DNA of 49,491 nt from CAZXFG01 sp964640515. GTDB taxonomy: Bacteria; Patescibacteriota; Patescibacteriia; Magasanikbacterales; GWA2-37-8. The position numbers and the translations under genes were made by a program. The notes under the pieces were generated by a model. That model searched no databases, was not told where the DNA came from, and saw only the letters and a list, made by a program, of their open reading frames with translations. The stretch covers positions 1 to 49,491 of the forward strand of contig CAZXFG010000001.1 in NCBI GenBank assembly GCA_964640515.1. Reading direction: 5' to 3'. Positions 7,762 to 14,989 of the stretch are shown here, in pieces. Position 1 is the first letter of the stretch, and every line of letters starts with the position of its first letter.

Positions 7762-8901
7762 ATGCGGAAAAAAATCGCCAACACGATTTTCTTTAGCTGG
7801 CTATTCCTATGGTCATTCTGCTTGAACGCGCCTTTAACTCTCGCGGCTGATGACATTAACCCCGGTGTTACCACTATTGAAGGCGAACTGCAGATCAAAA
7901 AACCGATTCTGAAGATTAATATCCCTAAATTAAACTTTAGTGAAGCGGCGCAAAATGTAGACGACTTGGGATACCTGCATCTCCCTTGGATCGGAGAATA
8001 TGTGACTGCCATTTACAAATTCGCCATGGTGATAGCCAGCATTATTGCCGTAATAGTGTTAATCATGCAGGGCGCGCGGGTAATCATTTCTGCCGGCGGT
8101 GAAGAAAAAAACGCCGCTTATAAAAGAATACTCCAAGCCGTGGTCGGATTATTTATCTGTTGGGGTTCTTACGCCATTTTATACAACATCAATCCGGATT
8201 TAGTGCAATTTAAGGCCTTGAAAGTAAAATACATCGAGAGAATACCGCTTATAGATGTAATAAACGAGCCTCTTGATAATTTACAAACTACCTACCAACA
8301 AATTGGATCTCTGAACATGCCTGACTTTAAACAATTTGATCAACGCTGGGGGAATATCACTTACGGCAATATAGATAAATTATGTGACAAAACAAAAGAT
8401 GCCGGGGAAATAAGTAAAAAATCCAACGAGTGCTGCACCTCTATCCAGGCATCCGGTTGCGGTCCAACTTCCCTTGCTATAATATTAACCGCATATGGAG
8501 CGCGAGCCACTCCTGAACAAACAAGCAAATTTTCCGGTAAAGGAGAAGAATACGGGAGGGTTTGCAATGTTGGGACGGCAATAGGCGTTACTATCAGCAA
8601 GTTAGACGAAAGTCCGTGGCCAAATTTTACAGGATCTAGGGTCAATAAAGAAAAGGCCTTGAATTTACTAAGAGAAGGAAGACCCATTATCTTTTTATGC
8701 ATCGGTTGTACGGGGCAAAAAACAAATAATGAAACAAGAAAATATAATGGACATTATATGGTTTTATCGGGAATCAACTCCGAGGGGAAAGTATTGGTCA
8801 GCGACCCGGGAGGTAATAAAAATACTGCCATAATATGGATGAACGAAAGTCAGCTTGATCAAAACGGCGGATTCTGGCATGTGTATCCGAGAAACAATTA
8901 A
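7762..8901 (+). CDS. Exported two-TM protein with C-terminal C39-family cysteine peptidase domain
   Basis: 379 aa. A signal peptide (1 to about 28, ending TLAA) is followed by a short linker and a two-helix membrane unit: helix 1 about 84-110, a Gly/charged turn SAGGEEKNAAYKR, helix 2 about 122-143. This hairpin resembles the VirB2/TrbC pilin-like proteins common in CPR genomes. Residues about 187-379 match the Peptidase_C39_2 pattern: QFDQRWGNITYG, then SGCGPTS with catalytic Cys233, GHYMVLSG with His331 and VSDPG with Asp348. C39 enzymes typically cut after double-glycine leaders or peptidoglycan-linked peptides; the substrate here is unknown. Extra cysteines (208, 224, 225, 268, 313, 316) fit the DsbA-like neighbour. 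Confidence 0.8.
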   Translation: MRKKIANTIFFSWLFLWSFCLNAPLTLAADDINPGVTTIEGELQIKKPILKINIPKLNFSEAAQNVDDLGYLHLPWIGEYVTAIYKFAMVIASIIAVIVLIMQGARVIISAGGEEKNAAYKRILQAVVGLFICWGSYAILYNINPDLVQFKALKVKYIERIPLIDVINEPLDNLQTTYQQIGSLNMPDFKQFDQRWGNITYGNIDKLCDKTKDAGEISKKSNECCTSIQASGCGPTSLAIILTAYGARATPEQTSKFSGKGEEYGRVCNVGTAIGVTISKLDESPWPNFTGSRVNKEKALNLLREGRPIIFLCIGCTGQKTNNETRKYNGHYMVLSGINSEGKVLVSDPGGNKNTAIIWMNESQLDQNGGFWHVYPRNN

Positions 8902-8909
8902 CATATATT

Positions 8910-10349
8910 ATGGCCAGCGGCAAACCGGGGACTATTTTTACCTGTTCCAAATGCGGCGCTCAATTCCAAAAATGGGTTGGGCGCTGTTTAGAATGCGGGC
9001 AATGGGGCACGGTGGAAAAAAATCAAAATGTAAATACCAAAAATCAAAAATCGGCAGAAGATAATAAATATAGTCCGGTCAAGACTGTTTCTTTAAACGA
9101 GATTGAAGGAAAAAATTTAGAACGGATAAAAACCGGCGTGGAGGAACTAGACCGCGTGCTCGGCGGCGGGTTGGTGCCCGGCAGTTTAATACTCTTAGGC
9201 GGCGAACCGGGTATAGGCAAATCTACCTTGGCTTTGCAATTAGCCACCCTACTCCCCCACACCATATATATTTCCGGCGAAGAATCGGTGGAACAAATTA
9301 AATTGCGCGCCGAAAGATTAAAAATAAAATCGGAAACTCTGCGCGTGGGCAATGCCACCAGCGTTGAAAGTATAATCGCAACAATAAAAAATAGTCATTG
9401 CGAGGAACCCGCCTGGGGCGGGGACGAAGCAATCCCCCGTGTGAAAGAAGATTGCCGCGCCCCTAAAGGGGCTCGCAATGACAATACTGTAGCCGTAATA
9501 GATTCCATTCAAACCATTCATTCGGATGAAGTAGAAGGTGAAGCCGGCAACATCAACCAGGTGCGCGCCTGTACCGTAAAATTGATGGAGTTGGCCAAAA
9601 ATTCCGGAACCACTATTATTTTAATCGGCCAAGTAACCAAAGAAGGCGCGGTGGCCGGACCAAAAACTCTAGAGCATCTGGTGGATACCGTGCTTTATCT
9701 GGAAGGCGACCGGTTCCACCAATTCCGTATTTTACGCGCCGCTAAAAATCGCTTTGGCTCCACGGATGAAGTGGGAATTTTTTCCATGGAGGAAAACGGT
9801 CTGGTGGAAGTAAAAAATCCCTCTTTAGCCCTGTTGGCCGGACGACCGCAAGGCGTCCCCGGGTCAGCGGTGACTTGTCTCATGGAAGGAACCAGACCGA
9901 TACTGGTGGAAGTTCAGGCCTTGGTCACCAAAACCAGCTTTGGTTATCCGCAACGCAAGGCATCGGGATTTGACTTAAATCGCCTGCAGATGTTGATTGC
10001 CGTGCTTTCCAAACGCACCGGCCTGCCTTTAGATTCCTATGATGTTTTCCTTAATGTGGTTGGCGGCTTGCGAGCCGAAGAACCGGCGGCTGACCTGGCC
10101 GTGGTGCTGGCCGTGGCTTCAGCCATGAAAAATAAAGAATTGCCCAATAATCTAGCGGCCTTTGGCGAGGTAGGTTTAGGCGGTGAAGTCAGAGTCGTCG
10201 GACAAACTAAAAAACGCTTGGAAGAAATTAAAAAAATCGGTTTTGAAATTGCGGTTATCCCAGATTCCAGCACAGACAATAAAGTAACCGGAATCAAGAT
10301 CGCTTCGCTAAAAAATGTTCAGGAAATAGTGGAAAAAATTATCCAATAG
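8910..10349 (+). CDS. radA: DNA repair protein RadA carrying an in-frame palindromic insertion
   Basis: 479 aa RecA-like ATPase that promotes branch migration in homologous recombination. A C4 zinc finger is at the N-terminus (C12-x2-C15 and C26-x2-C29). Walker A GGEPGIGKST, Walker B VAVIDS, the RadA-specific KNRFG motif and a C-terminal Lon-like domain are all present. Residues about 162-191 between Walker A and Walker B are encoded by a palindromic repeat (9394-9482) and add about 30 residues that the usual 450-460 aa family members lack. The frame is kept. RadA follows clpC in Firmicutes operons too. Its stop codon abuts the recG stop codon on the other strand. Confidence 0.97.
   Translation: MASGKPGTIFTCSKCGAQFQKWVGRCLECGQWGTVEKNQNVNTKNQKSAEDNKYSPVKTVSLNEIEGKNLERIKTGVEELDRVLGGGLVPGSLILLGGEPGIGKSTLALQLATLLPHTIYISGEESVEQIKLRAERLKIKSETLRVGNATSVESIIATIKNSHCEEPAWGGDEAIPRVKEDCRAPKGARNDNTVAVIDSIQTIHSDEVEGEAGNINQVRACTVKLMELAKNSGTTIILIGQVTKEGAVAGPKTLEHLVDTVLYLEGDRFHQFRILRAAKNRFGSTDEVGIFSMEENGLVEVKNPSLALLAGRPQGVPGSAVTCLMEGTRPILVEVQALVTKTSFGYPQRKASGFDLNRLQMLIAVLSKRTGLPLDSYDVFLNVVGGLRAEEPAADLAVVLAVASAMKNKELPNNLAAFGEVGLGGEVRVVGQTKKRLEEIKKIGFEIAVIPDSSTDNKVTGIKIASLKNVQEIVEKIIQ
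9394..9482. repeat. Palindromic GTCATTGCGAG element inserted in radA
   Basis: Perfect 11-base terminal inverted repeats GTCATTGCGAG (9394-9404) and CTCGCAATGAC (9472-9482) enclose two hairpins (CCCGCC/GGCGGG and GCCCC/GGGGC) and an inner pair GCAATC/GATTGC. It is 89 bases long and lies inside coding sequence. A related partial copy follows fusA (46427-46465). Confidence 0.85.
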
Positions 10350-12410
10350 TTACTCCAAATGCACTTTCTCTTCCCAATCGCTCACCCGCTCTGAAAGACT
10401 AGGATATTTTTTTATGTTCTTCACCGCTTCTTTGGCCGCCTCGCGCGTCTTTTTTATAATCTCTTGATCCGTAAGTTTGGCCAGCCGCAAATTCATCATC
10501 CCGCTCTGCGCCAAACCATAAACTTCACCCGGACCGCGGATCTCCAAATCTTTTTCCGCCAATTTAAAGCCATCTAAATTCTGTTCAAAAAACTTCAAGC
10601 GTTCTTTGACTGTTGAAGACAAAACCGTAGTAAACAACAAACAATAAGACTGGTGTTCGGACCGGCCGACCCGCCCGCGAAATTGGTGCAATTGGGCCAA
10701 GCCAAAACGCTCGGCGTCTTCAATCATCATCACGCTGGCATTGGGTATGTCTACCCCCACTTCCACCATGGAAGTAGCCACCAAAATATCCAGAGAATGA
10801 TTCTTAAATCCTTCCATGACCATGTCTTTTTCCTTAGCCGGCATCCGGCCATGCAAATAACCCAGTCGTAAATCAGGAAAAGTCGTTTCCGATAATTTTT
10901 TATACTCATTCATCACAGTTTTCTTCTCCATCGCTTCGTTCTCAATCAAAGGACAAATCACAAACACTTGCCGTCCTTGGCGGACTTGCTCGCGGATGAA
11001 TTTATAAGCTAATTCGCGCTTGGCCGGCTCTACCAAACGGGTAATAATTTTCTTCCTCCCTGGCGGTAATTCATTAATCACGGACAAATCCAAATCGCCA
11101 TAAATCATTAGAGCCAAAGAACGCGGAATAGGCGTGGCCGTCATACTCAAAAAGTGCGCTCTTCTCCCTTTTTCCTTCATGGTCTTTCTTTGGCCTACTC
11201 CAAAACGATGTTGCTCGTCCACAATCACCAATCCTAAATTGTTAAAATCCACTCCCGCGGATAAGAGAGCGTGCGTGCCCACTATCATCTTCACTTTCCC
11301 CTCTTTAATATTTTCCAACACTACTCGCCTCTGGCCGGCTTTGGACTTCTCTTTTATTTCTAACCCCGCCACTTCATTTTTAGAGTTGGTCATTAATCCC
11401 AACGGCGCATCGGCGCCTAACAATTTTTTTAGAGAATTAAAATGCTGAACCGCCAGAATCTCCGTCGGCGCCATCAAAGCCGCCTGATAATCATTTAGAG
11501 CCGCATCATACATGGCCATGGCCGCCACCACGGTTTTGCCTGAACCCACATCGCCTGAAAGCAAGCGATTCATCGGCTGAACTTCAGCAATATCTTGCAA
11601 AATTTCCCAAGCCGATACCTTTTGCGACTTGGTAAGAGTGAAAGGCAGAGCTTGAACAAATTTTTTGATCAAGGCCTCTTTGAACTCTAATTGCGGCGCT
11701 CGCTCGCTCCCTTTTTTCTGCCGCGCCAATTCAGCTCGCATTTGTAATAAAAATAACTCATCAAATTTCAGGCGTTCCGTACTTTTTGTCAAATCAGTAT
11801 TGTCCGCGGGAAAATGTATTCCGCGCAAAGCCGCGCCTAGGGGTATTAAATCGTATTTTTCCAAGATTTCTTCCGGCAACCACTCGGGCACTGACGCAGT
11901 CAAATTAATAATCTGACTCACTAAAAAACGCAGCTGCTTTTGGCTAATACCTTCGGTTAAAGGATAAATCGGCACCAGACGGGCCGTGTGCGCTGTCTCC
12001 CCTTGGCCCGCTTTTTCATAAGTCGGGCTAATCATCTCCGCGCCGAACATTCCCAGTTGCACCTTGCCGGAAAGATAGACCTCTTCGCCTACATAGAGCG
12101 TCTTGGCCAGATAAGGTTGATTAAACCAAATCACCTTAATGCTCCCGCTGACATCGCTGACCAGCCCCTCGGTAATCATTTTCCTTCGCCGCAAAGTGCG
12201 TTTGTTGGCAATGAGCTCAATTTTCCCTTTTACGGTCACCAAACTGCCGTTTTCCAAAGTGGCAATCGGCGCCAAATGACGAAAATCTTCATAACGAAAA
12301 GGAAAATAATACAAAAGATGACCGGCCGTCGTGATATTGAGCCGTTGTAGATATTTAGCCGCAGTTTTGCCTACTCGGCTTAAAACGCCAATGGGAGTCT
12401 GTGGGTTCAC
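10350..12410 (-). CDS. recG: ATP-dependent DNA helicase RecG
   Basis: 686 aa superfamily 2 helicase that regresses stalled forks and branch-migrates Holliday junctions. An N-terminal wedge/OB domain (about 50-150) is followed by the helicase core: motif I GDVGSGKT, motif II DEQHRFG, motif III SMTATPIPR and motif VI FRGRVGRSEHQS. The C-terminal RecG hook is present (FKLAEKDLEIRGPGEVYG). The start codon is GTG at 12410, with no obvious SD; an in-frame alternative cannot be excluded. It lies downstream of the tRNA-Arg terminator, so it needs its own promoter or read-through. Confidence 0.97.
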   Translation of the reverse strand: MNPQTPIGVLSRVGKTAAKYLQRLNITTAGHLLYYFPFRYEDFRHLAPIATLENGSLVTVKGKIELIANKRTLRRRKMITEGLVSDVSGSIKVIWFNQPYLAKTLYVGEEVYLSGKVQLGMFGAEMISPTYEKAGQGETAHTARLVPIYPLTEGISQKQLRFLVSQIINLTASVPEWLPEEILEKYDLIPLGAALRGIHFPADNTDLTKSTERLKFDELFLLQMRAELARQKKGSERAPQLEFKEALIKKFVQALPFTLTKSQKVSAWEILQDIAEVQPMNRLLSGDVGSGKTVVAAMAMYDAALNDYQAALMAPTEILAVQHFNSLKKLLGADAPLGLMTNSKNEVAGLEIKEKSKAGQRRVVLENIKEGKVKMIVGTHALLSAGVDFNNLGLVIVDEQHRFGVGQRKTMKEKGRRAHFLSMTATPIPRSLALMIYGDLDLSVINELPPGRKKIITRLVEPAKRELAYKFIREQVRQGRQVFVICPLIENEAMEKKTVMNEYKKLSETTFPDLRLGYLHGRMPAKEKDMVMEGFKNHSLDILVATSMVEVGVDIPNASVMMIEDAERFGLAQLHQFRGRVGRSEHQSYCLLFTTVLSSTVKERLKFFEQNLDGFKLAEKDLEIRGPGEVYGLAQSGMMNLRLAKLTDQEIIKKTREAAKEAVKNIKKYPSLSERVSDWEEKVHLE

Positions 12411-12425
12411 AAAAGATATAATAAC

Positions 12426-12450
12426 AAAAAAGAACTGGCTAGGCCAATTC
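12426..12450 (-). terminator. Intrinsic terminator after tRNA-Arg
   Basis: On the minus strand GAATTGGC, loop CTA, GCCAGTTC (8-bp stem with one GU pair, 12432-12450) is followed by six T residues (12426-12431). It sits 11 bases beyond the tRNA 3' end and ahead of recG. Confidence 0.8.
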
Positions 12451-12461
12451 TTTCGTCTTAG

Positions 12462-12533
12462 TGCGCTCGTTAGGAATCGAACCTAAATTTTCGGCTTCGC
12501 AGGCCAATGTCCTATCCGTTGAACGACGAGCGC
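12462..12533 (-). tRNA. tRNA-Arg with anticodon GCG
   Basis: 72-base cloverleaf. The acceptor GCGCTCG pairs with CGAGCGC, the anticodon stem TTGGC/GCCGA encloses loop CTGCGAA, and the T arm is TTAGG TTCGATT CCTAA. Position 34 is G, so the anticodon is GCG rather than the usual bacterial ACG that is edited to inosine. No CCA is encoded. Confidence 0.93.
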
Positions 12534-12544
12534 CTATTAATTAA

Positions 12545-12569
12545 AATCCCACTCATTTTAAGCGGGATT
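12545..12569 (-). terminator. Hairpin between the small membrane protein gene and tRNA-Arg
   Basis: AATCCC (12545-12550) pairs with GGGATT (12564-12569) with further partial pairing inside, followed on the minus strand by TTTTAATTAAT. It could terminate the small membrane protein gene or form the 5' leader of the tRNA precursor, since the tRNA promoter -10 is at 12570-12575. Confidence 0.5.
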
Positions 12570-12598
12570 ATCATAGCATAAATTGGGAAAAAAATCAA
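12570..12598 (-). promoter_or_regulatory. Promoter of tRNA-Arg
   Basis: TTGATT (12593-12598), 17 bases, TATGAT (12570-12575) on the minus strand. The -35 box overlaps the last codons of the upstream gene. Confidence 0.65.
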
Positions 12599-13101
12599 TG
12601 TAACTGGAGGAACCGCCCTAGCCGGTCGCTCAAGGGTTCATCTTCCTGCTCCAAATCCTCTTTTAAAAATCTGTTCAAAAAATCCCGGATCGGCCGCGGA
12701 TCATAATCCAATAACGGCACCTGCAAGCGGTTCTTAAGCAAACTGTTGGTAGAGAAATACAAATTTTTTACAGCCGGCGGATTATATATAATCCAAAAAC
12801 TGGTCAGCTCGCTGAATTTATAATATTTATCCCCTACCACCACTCCGGTCTCAACTATCGTAAACGACACCTTTAACGGGTCCTGCATCTCATGCAAAAA
12901 CAACACAATGCCAAATAATACCAGTATTAAGGCAAAAATATAATTAGCCGTCACCACCGCGTAAAGCAAAAGCAATACCGCCAATATCCCCATCACCAAA
13001 TACCACCTTTTGCTACGGTCGTATTTTTCATATTCATTCACTTTCCACTGATAAACCACTCGGCCCACATTGACCGAATTTTTTGCTAAATTTATTGGCA
13101 T
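12595..13101 (-). CDS. Small membrane protein with two TM helices, unknown function
   Basis: 168 aa from the ATG at 13101. The N-terminal segment (VGRVVYQWKVNEYEKYDRSKRW) is soluble. Two closely spaced hydrophobic helices follow (about 37-55 and 58-72), then a compact C-terminal domain of beta strands (VSFTIVETGVVVGDKYYKFSELTSFWIIY) resembling a bacterial PH-like fold. Proteins of this layout are common and uncharacterised in CPR genomes; I do not recognise a specific function. An upstream in-frame ATG at 13209 exists but would run through the long inverted repeat at 13116-13215, so the shorter start is preferred. Confidence 0.75.
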   Translation of the reverse strand: MPINLAKNSVNVGRVVYQWKVNEYEKYDRSKRWYLVMGILAVLLLLYAVVTANYIFALILVLFGIVLFLHEMQDPLKVSFTIVETGVVVGDKYYKFSELTSFWIIYNPPAVKNLYFSTNSLLKNRLQVPLLDYDPRPIRDFLNRFLKEDLEQEDEPLSDRLGRFLQLH

Positions 13102-13115
13102 ATTATAGATTTTAT

Positions 13116-13215
13116 ATTTGGATGTTAGATATTTTCCGAGCGGGTTATGCGCCCAAAGCGCATCCCCGAGGCCTTGACGGCCGAGGAAAGCGAGGAAATT
13201 ATCTAACATCCAAAT
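13116..13215 (-). promoter_or_regulatory. Long hairpin leader before the small membrane protein gene
   Basis: Arms 13116-13137 and 13194-13215 pair over 22 positions with one mismatch (core TTTGGATGTTAGATA). The 56-base interior contains ATGCGC/GCGCAT and GGCC/GGCC hairpins. A minus-strand TATAAT at 13221-13226 would start transcription at about the first base of the hairpin, making this the 5' leader. It may instead be a palindromic repeat of the kind found elsewhere in the window. Confidence 0.55.
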
Positions 13216-13287
13216 CCAAGATTATATATATTTTAGCACACTTCCTACTGGCCCGCAAACAAAAACCCGAGCCCAAAGCCCGAGTCG

Positions 13288-13361
13288 TGGATGATACTGG
13301 GATCGAACCAGTGACCTTTGCAATGTGAATGCAACGCTCTAACCAGCTGAGCTAATCATCC
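13288..13361 (-). tRNA. tRNA-Val with anticodon CAC
   Basis: 74 bases including the discriminator A. The acceptor GGATGAT pairs with ATCATCC, the anticodon stem TTGCA/TGCAA encloses loop TTCACAT (anticodon CAC), and the T arm is ACTGG TTCGATC CCAGT. No CCA is encoded. Downstream, a CCCGAG direct repeat lies where a terminator would be expected. Confidence 0.95.
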
Positions 13362-13375
13362 CCAAAAGTAAACAT

Positions 13376-13404
13376 AATGTATCATAAGGACTGGTAAAAA
13401 TCAA
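13376..13404 (-). promoter_or_regulatory. Promoter of tRNA-Val
   Basis: TTGATT (13399-13404), 17 bases, TACATT (13376-13381) on the minus strand, about 15 bases before the mature 5' end. Confidence 0.65.
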
Positions 13405-13436
13405 GCCGTTATGTTACAATTCAGACATTGAATATT

Positions 13437-13461
13437 AATAAGGAAAGACCCTTTCCTTATT
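13437..13461 (+). promoter_or_regulatory. Hairpin in the LCP gene leader
   Basis: AATAAGGAAAG (13437-13447), loop ACC, CTTTCCTTATT (13451-13461): a perfect 11-bp stem followed by ATTTTACTT. It is terminator-like but lies 18 bases before the start of the LCP gene, so it could be an attenuator or an RNA-stability element. Confidence 0.5.
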
Positions 13462-13479
13462 ATTTTACTTCTGCCAAAT

Positions 13480-14985
13480 ATGGATGATTTACAAATAGAT
13501 TTACTGCGCCACAACCAAAATTTCACTTCCGAACCGGAAATAAAAAGGGGTAAAGGACGCTATATCTTATATCTAATACTAATCATCCTTATGTCAGGGG
13601 TTGCTTCTTGCGCGGTGAAGCGTTATTCCATCGCCCGATGGCCAACTAACCCTTATTCTTACGACCCGGTCACTCTCCAGCCAAAAAACTACAACTTTTT
13701 AAACTCTGTCAAAAATCTAATTTTCCAATCTGATAATGTATTGGAAGGCCAGCGCGACGATCAGGTGAATATTTTGCTTTTAGGCATGGGCGGGACAGGG
13801 CATGACGGGCCTTACCTGACTGATACGAATATGGTGGCCAGTTTAAAACCCAGCACTAAAGAAGTGGCTTTACTGTCCATACCGCGTGATTTGGGAGTAA
13901 AAATGGATAGCTATGGCCTCGGAAAAATTAACCATGCCAATGCCTATGGAGAAAACGCTTCCCCCGGACAAGGCGGTGAATACGCCAGAAAAATTTTTTC
14001 CGAAACTTTAGGTGTCGATATCCCATATTACATCCGAGTGGACTTTAAGGCCTTCGTAGATATTATTGATGCCGTGAACGGAATAACGATTAATGTGGAG
14101 AGAGCATTTAGCGACTACATGTTCCCCGGAGAAAACGACAGCTATCAAACTATTCAATTTATCGCCGGCCCGCAACAAATGGACGGCGCCCGCGCTTTGG
14201 AATACGCCCGTTCTCGCCATGGCACCAATGGCGAGGGATCGGATTTCGCTCGAGCTAGACGCCAGCAACAAGTACTTGCCGCTCTAAAAGAAAAATTACT
14301 CTCCTTTGGAACTTACACCAACCCGCTGAAAGTGCAAAAAATATTAGAATCGCTGTCTAATCATATTTCCACCAATCTAGATTTTGGACAGATCATGTAT
14401 CTAGCCGCGTTATACCGAGAAGTCCATGGTTATCCGCGCGCGCTGGTACTGGACAACGGCCCGAATGGCTATCTCTACAGCGCTAACTCCCCCACTGCCG
14501 GTTATATTCTTTTGCCTAATGATGGAAATTTTGATGAGATACGCAATGCCTTTGAAAATATTTTCGGCGACATCCCTCTTCCGGTCGCCCTCCCGCCACA
14601 AACCGTTTCCGTACCCGAACAAAATACCTCCTCCACAATTTTTGAATCAGCGAAAATTGAAGTGCAAAATGGAACCTGGGTCATGGGATTAGCTAGCCGT
14701 ATGGAGAAACGACTAACCGAGAGTGGTTTTACCGTCAACAATATAGGAAATAGCAGTCAACGACCTTTTCCCCTTACCACTATTTATTTAATTAACCCTG
14801 ATGTTTCAAGGGAGATATTATCCTCTCTCTCCATGCAACTTGCCGCCCCGATAGAAAAAACTCTTCCCGATTGGCTAAAAGCAGGATATAATACTAGCAC
14901 TGCTTCTTCTGTCGGGGAAGAAAAACCAAAATACAATCCTGATACCGATATCTTGATTATTCTGGGCGAAGACACTAACGAATAA
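13480..14985 (+). CDS. LytR-CpsA-Psr (LCP) family cell-wall glycopolymer ligase
   Basis: 501 aa. A cytoplasmic N-tail (1-26) and one TM helix (about 27-48) precede the extracytoplasmic LCP domain (about 85-270). LCP landmarks are NILLLGMGG, TDTNMVASL, LLSIPRDLGV and ALEYARSRH, containing the Asp and Arg residues that bind the polyprenyl pyrophosphate head group. A C-terminal LytR_C domain (about 385-470, IEVQNGTWVMGLASRM) follows. LCP proteins attach glycopolymers to peptidoglycan or surface proteins. First gene of a plus-strand run; der begins 4 bases later. Confidence 0.93.
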   Translation: MDDLQIDLLRHNQNFTSEPEIKRGKGRYILYLILIILMSGVASCAVKRYSIARWPTNPYSYDPVTLQPKNYNFLNSVKNLIFQSDNVLEGQRDDQVNILLLGMGGTGHDGPYLTDTNMVASLKPSTKEVALLSIPRDLGVKMDSYGLGKINHANAYGENASPGQGGEYARKIFSETLGVDIPYYIRVDFKAFVDIIDAVNGITINVERAFSDYMFPGENDSYQTIQFIAGPQQMDGARALEYARSRHGTNGEGSDFARARRQQQVLAALKEKLLSFGTYTNPLKVQKILESLSNHISTNLDFGQIMYLAALYREVHGYPRALVLDNGPNGYLYSANSPTAGYILLPNDGNFDEIRNAFENIFGDIPLPVALPPQTVSVPEQNTSSTIFESAKIEVQNGTWVMGLASRMEKRLTESGFTVNNIGNSSQRPFPLTTIYLINPDVSREILSSLSMQLAAPIEKTLPDWLKAGYNTSTASSVGEEKPKYNPDTDILIILGEDTNE

Positions 14986-14989
14986 ATCT

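Noticed and set aside
13266..13284. Terminator of tRNA-Val
   Set aside because: The two CCCGAG copies (13266-13271 and 13279-13284) are direct, not inverted, so they cannot form the expected stem; called only as a note.
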